Assembly: GCA_036785705.1 (NCBI GenBank)
Contig: JAWUZG010000361.1
Span: forward strand, 248,001-312,000
From: Acanthornis magna
Taxonomy: Eukaryota; Chordata; Aves; Passeriformes; Acanthizidae
Direction: 5' to 3'
Length of the DNA stretch: 64,000 nucleotides
Under the pieces are notes generated by a model that searched no databases, was not told the origin of the DNA, and saw only the letters and a program-made list of their open reading frames with translations. This document shows positions 60,231 through 64,000 of this stretch, one piece after another (the first letter of the stretch is position 1; each line of letters opens with the position of its first letter). The translations under genes were made by a program, and so were the position numbers.

Positions 60231-63200
60231 ACAGTGCAAAACAGAGAGCGAGACAAAACAAGAGCACAAACATATCCATGAAATGTATGTCACACACTCA
60301 CACATGTAAATCACTTTAGAAGATTTTGGAAGGACATCAATAACTTCAAAAATAATTAGTAACCGAATCACTGTGTGGGCGTTTACCGCTGCAGCACACA
60401 GTATCGAGGGTCATGGTAAGGGACTTAGAGTGATATGAAGCTTTTCCATCTGCTTTCCTTTTGCTTACTTTCTACAACAGAAATATTTGATGCAGACTGA
60501 GTTTTGCTGTCCTTTCTCCATGTGCCCCTGCAGTTCTGTGGGTCTTATATCCAGAGGTAGAAAAGAAAACCAACAGAAATCATTGAGCCAATGATACACA
60601 GCAGGAATATGAACAGCATCACATTAGGCAAAACAATTACTTCTTTTTTGGTTGGTTTTAAATCAGCAGCATTTCACTGTGCCTCTTTTTACTTCATATT
60701 TTTCCATAACAGGTTTTATTTGTTGTGATTTAAATGCTTTAATTCTTCACAATATTTAAGGTATTTTATACAACACAAACATCTCTCTGAAACATTCCTG
60801 CTCTTTGTTTAAGTTCAGAGAATTTAAGAATCAGTCGAGCAGTTGACAAGACTGCTCTCACCAAGTAAACCAGCAACAACCCTGTTCTCACAGGACCACT
60901 ATCTAAACTGATGTTTATTTTGGCACTGGTAGTTATGGTATGTCTCTGTTAACATAACTGTGATCAATAAATGGACAACAAAGTTCTTTCGCAGGAGCCA
61001 TCCATCTGTTACTTGCTGTTAAGGTATTGATTTGTATTCTGCATGTGCAGCCACATTACCACACAATATACATAATACAAGGATGCAATTACTGAAACTA
61101 GGAGCTAAACCTTCATTTGTCTCATAGGTGGGGCAAATAAAAATAATGGACTCGTGACATTCATACACAAGCAACATTATTATTTCCATTTCTCCATTTT
61201 GATGCCAAGGAAAATACATCCACACAAAACACACCTCACAGTATCTTGAGAACAATAAAAGGTTTCAAAAGTTATGGTATTGTAATAACTCCCCTTTCAG
61301 AAAGCTGATTAGAGAATCTTAATAGCAAGTTCAGAATTTCAACGACAACAACAAATCCTCTGCCTCATTTAATGAGATCGTTTAATGAAGAGCGCTCAAT
61401 TACAGTTTTATGAAGACATCGTCACGTCCCTTTAATTGCTCTTTCCTATTCTAATTAACCTCTTGAATGCCAATCTAGCTTTCTTTCTGGCATGCCCATG
61501 ACTGTGCCTTTTAAGTGTCATCCAGCTGCTGACAGCAGTAGCAGGACGTACAGCATACACCCTCCACATGGTGTGAGATCCCTGTGACAAACACACTTCA
61601 GATGGCACAGTGTGGGCACCTGCACAGGCCAGCCCTGGCTCTGCCGAGCTACCACACACACACTGCTTGGTGAACACCTGTGTGCTTTGCTCTTTGCTCT
61701 CAGCAGACTTTTGTAATTGAACTATTAAATGGAAAGAGTAACAATTCATCACATTAATTAACATATTTTCAAAATCAGTTAGTAACAGGAAGATTCACCA
61801 AAGATTGTGCACTTTTCTCTTTCCCACAGTGAACTGAAAGTCCTTTCCATTTGACTGAATGCTGATAAATTCTGCAGCCTCTTGCCACTACCAAAGATGA
61901 CCCTTATCCCAAGCTGCCTTTCAGGGATTTTAGCTAATATGTGTGAGGAAGTACTGCAAATCATTCCATACTGGGGAGACAGGACGTATTTTTTTTAAAA
62001 GGCAAAGATATTATGATAGTTAGGGTACAAATAGAAATGCTGAGGTAGAAGTCAGCAAATCTGGATAACTTACAGAATAACAAGTATAAAGCATTTGTTA
62101 ATATTTGTTTTCTTCTTTGCAAGATAAACTACGACAAGTTTAAACTACTACTCTACAACACTGTCTTTCTCTGCACTGTAACACAGAAATATTGCAGCAG
62201 ACATGAAAATGATATGCAGTATATATGCAGTACATCTGTTCCTTTAGTCTCCACTTGAGGCAGGGCAAAGAATGCACAGACATGAGAAAATAATTTCGTA
62301 AAGGGAACTTGCTTCATAACAGAGAGAGACTAAAACATTTGCACTATAATGAGCAAATTGCCCTAAGCAATCCTGGATTAAGCTATATAAAATCAAGGAG
62401 AAGAATAAAGACAGAAAATTAGGAAATCTCTGCATAGGCAGAGGAGAGAAGTAGTCAGGAGGATATAAACAGTCTTGCTGCATGTTTAGCTCTTCACATG
62501 CCTTCTCTGTTTCTTGTCAAGTGCTCCCATAGCAGGAAGATCTCTGTACTCATAAACACACCACTGACCATAGCTTATCTTCTCGGCAATCAGACTGCCT
62601 TGAACTCAGAGTTAAATTTCTCTAGAAGAAAGTTTACAGGCCACTACATCTCCCTCACATTATCTACCATTTGCAGACAGCTATTTTTTGTAAGAGTATA
62701 TTATCAGTAAGTTACAAAACCAGAGAAAGTAAAAGGGATGACTGAAAAACACAGTAATTTCCTGAAATCTCATTTAAAAACTCGATGTGTTTTAAAGAGA
62801 AGCTACAAAACAGGGTGAAGTCTTAGCTGTAAGTCAACCAGAAACAAGGATCAGGCTTCAATGTCATGTGTCAGTCAATCGTGGGAAGATCAGCTTTCTC
62901 AAATATTGCTTTTGGCCCACCAGAATTTAACTGCATTTAGAGTATCAATTGCCATAAGTAATCAATAAACCAGTTTCCTGAAACAGCAGTCGGACTGCTT
63001 ATTTTGTTGTTATGTTCTTGTTTACCCCAAAGATGGACATTTCTCATATGGGAAGCCTCACCAAGCACCTCCTCACTGAGCAAGTTTGTTTTCAAAATCA
63101 GCCTCTATCAAAGAATGTTCTTGCAGCTCTTATGCCTAAATGAAGATGTCAGCAGTGTCCATTGTCCACCCCCATTGCCTTCTTATCAATAAACCATTGC

Positions 63201-64000
63201 CAGACCACACTTCTGACCGTCCGTAACTCTTCCAAGCATGGCTGTCAGTGGAAGTGGCCCTGGCTGCACTGACAAGAAACACACCCCGGATACAAACGGT
63301 GGGCTGGATCTAATGGTGGCTTTTTTATACTCCCAGGTGTTTGGAGGGGAGGAGGGTCAGAGTCAGGCAAAAGCAGTGCCCAAGAGCAGTGCAGAGGCTA
63401 CAGGGAACTGGGAGTACAACAAAAGGATAAATGCAACAGTACAAAGATAGTACCTGCTTGAACATGGGTGCATCTCTCAGACCTTAACATTTAAAGGCAG
63501 ACTATTGCTGAAATAGTTGCTGCCCCTAAGACTGAGAGGAACTGCATATCAGAGAGCCCCAGAGCCCTCAGTCATGTGATCAGTTTCTTCCAACTAAATT
63601 AAAATTCTCCAGGACACATAGCTCAGGATAAGTTGTGAAGAAACCTACTCCCTTCTCCTCACAACTTTTACTTTTGAGGCCATGCTGAGTGCTATAGACA
63701 AATATAATTGATTTAAAACAGCAGAAACACCTTCCTAGTCTCTACGCTAGACTTCGCAGAAACAGCTTTTACTTTTATTCCCTTAAAATAGAAGCTAACA
63801 ACATATGGGCATTTTGTAATATAGGGAATAATGTAACAGACTTAAAAATGGACTGACTGCATAGAACCCACACCAATTACAGCTGCTATCAGAAAGCAAG
63901 TATGCTGTGTAGGCATAGAAAATTTTTCATCTCATAATATCTTTATCATAATGAATATAATATTCCTTTGTTTCTGCTATAAAATGGTTTCATTTAAGTC
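60231..64000. other. Gene-free stretch to window end
   Basis: AT-rich DNA. A CpG-bearing, homeodomain-motif-rich stretch lies at 61360-61465 (see findings). A 70-codon ATG frame at 63238-63450 has no recognised motif. No repeat family is recognised. Confidence 0.5.

Overview
The window looks like nuclear DNA of a bird, probably a songbird or close relative. It is AT-rich and repeat-poor. The repeats I can recognise are avian: two 5'-truncated CR1 LINE 3' ends, three copies of an LTR family typical of songbird genomes (ends TGT...ACA, with a terminal GGTTAAACCATGACA or close variant), a second longer avian LTR family, and one short ERVK-type solo LTR. A MIR-like SINE fossil is also present. 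I see no operon structure, Shine-Dalgarno-led genes, CRISPR array, tRNA or rRNA. I cannot support any protein-coding gene; every open frame is short, low-complexity, or matches no family I recognise. The window could be intergenic or lie inside large introns, and the sequence alone does not decide this.

Layout: 1-320 is an almost pure T/G tract cut by the window edge. 0.3-4.05 kb is unremarkable. A CR1 3' end (4055-4541) runs into a local GC-rich block (to about 5.1 kb). 5-12 kb is single-copy-looking DNA with a MIR fossil near 9.03 kb and AT-rich homeodomain/POU-motif stretches. Two LTRs of one family sit 1.35 kb apart in opposite orientation (12226-12578 minus, 13925-14296 plus, the latter with a perfect 5-bp target duplication). 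A second T/G tract is at 19.55 kb. A second CR1 end at 23.19 kb has a tail expanded into a (TTCTA)n-(CCCAT)n microsatellite. A complete ERVK-type solo LTR with a perfect 6-bp duplication is at 25792-26072. At 28.2-28.6 kb there is an in-frame 27-bp duplication and, about 160 bp further on, a 72-nt hairpin with 33-nt arms, the most striking non-repeat structure in the window. 29-38 kb has nothing firm. 38-41 kb holds a 23-A run, an A/C tract, a TG microsatellite and a further T/G tract. LTRs follow at 47836-48282 (minus) and 55810-56392 (plus), then a 17-bp triplicated minisatellite at 60.18 kb and a CpG-bearing homeobox-motif stretch at 61.4 kb.

No set of genes works together here. Activity, if any, would come from LTR promoter and polyadenylation signals, the 28.5-kb hairpin if transcribed, and possible noncoding regulatory elements. 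Recognisable transposable-element DNA is only about 3 kb of 64 kb, in line with the low repeat content of bird chromosomes. All family assignments are from memory of consensus features, not a search.
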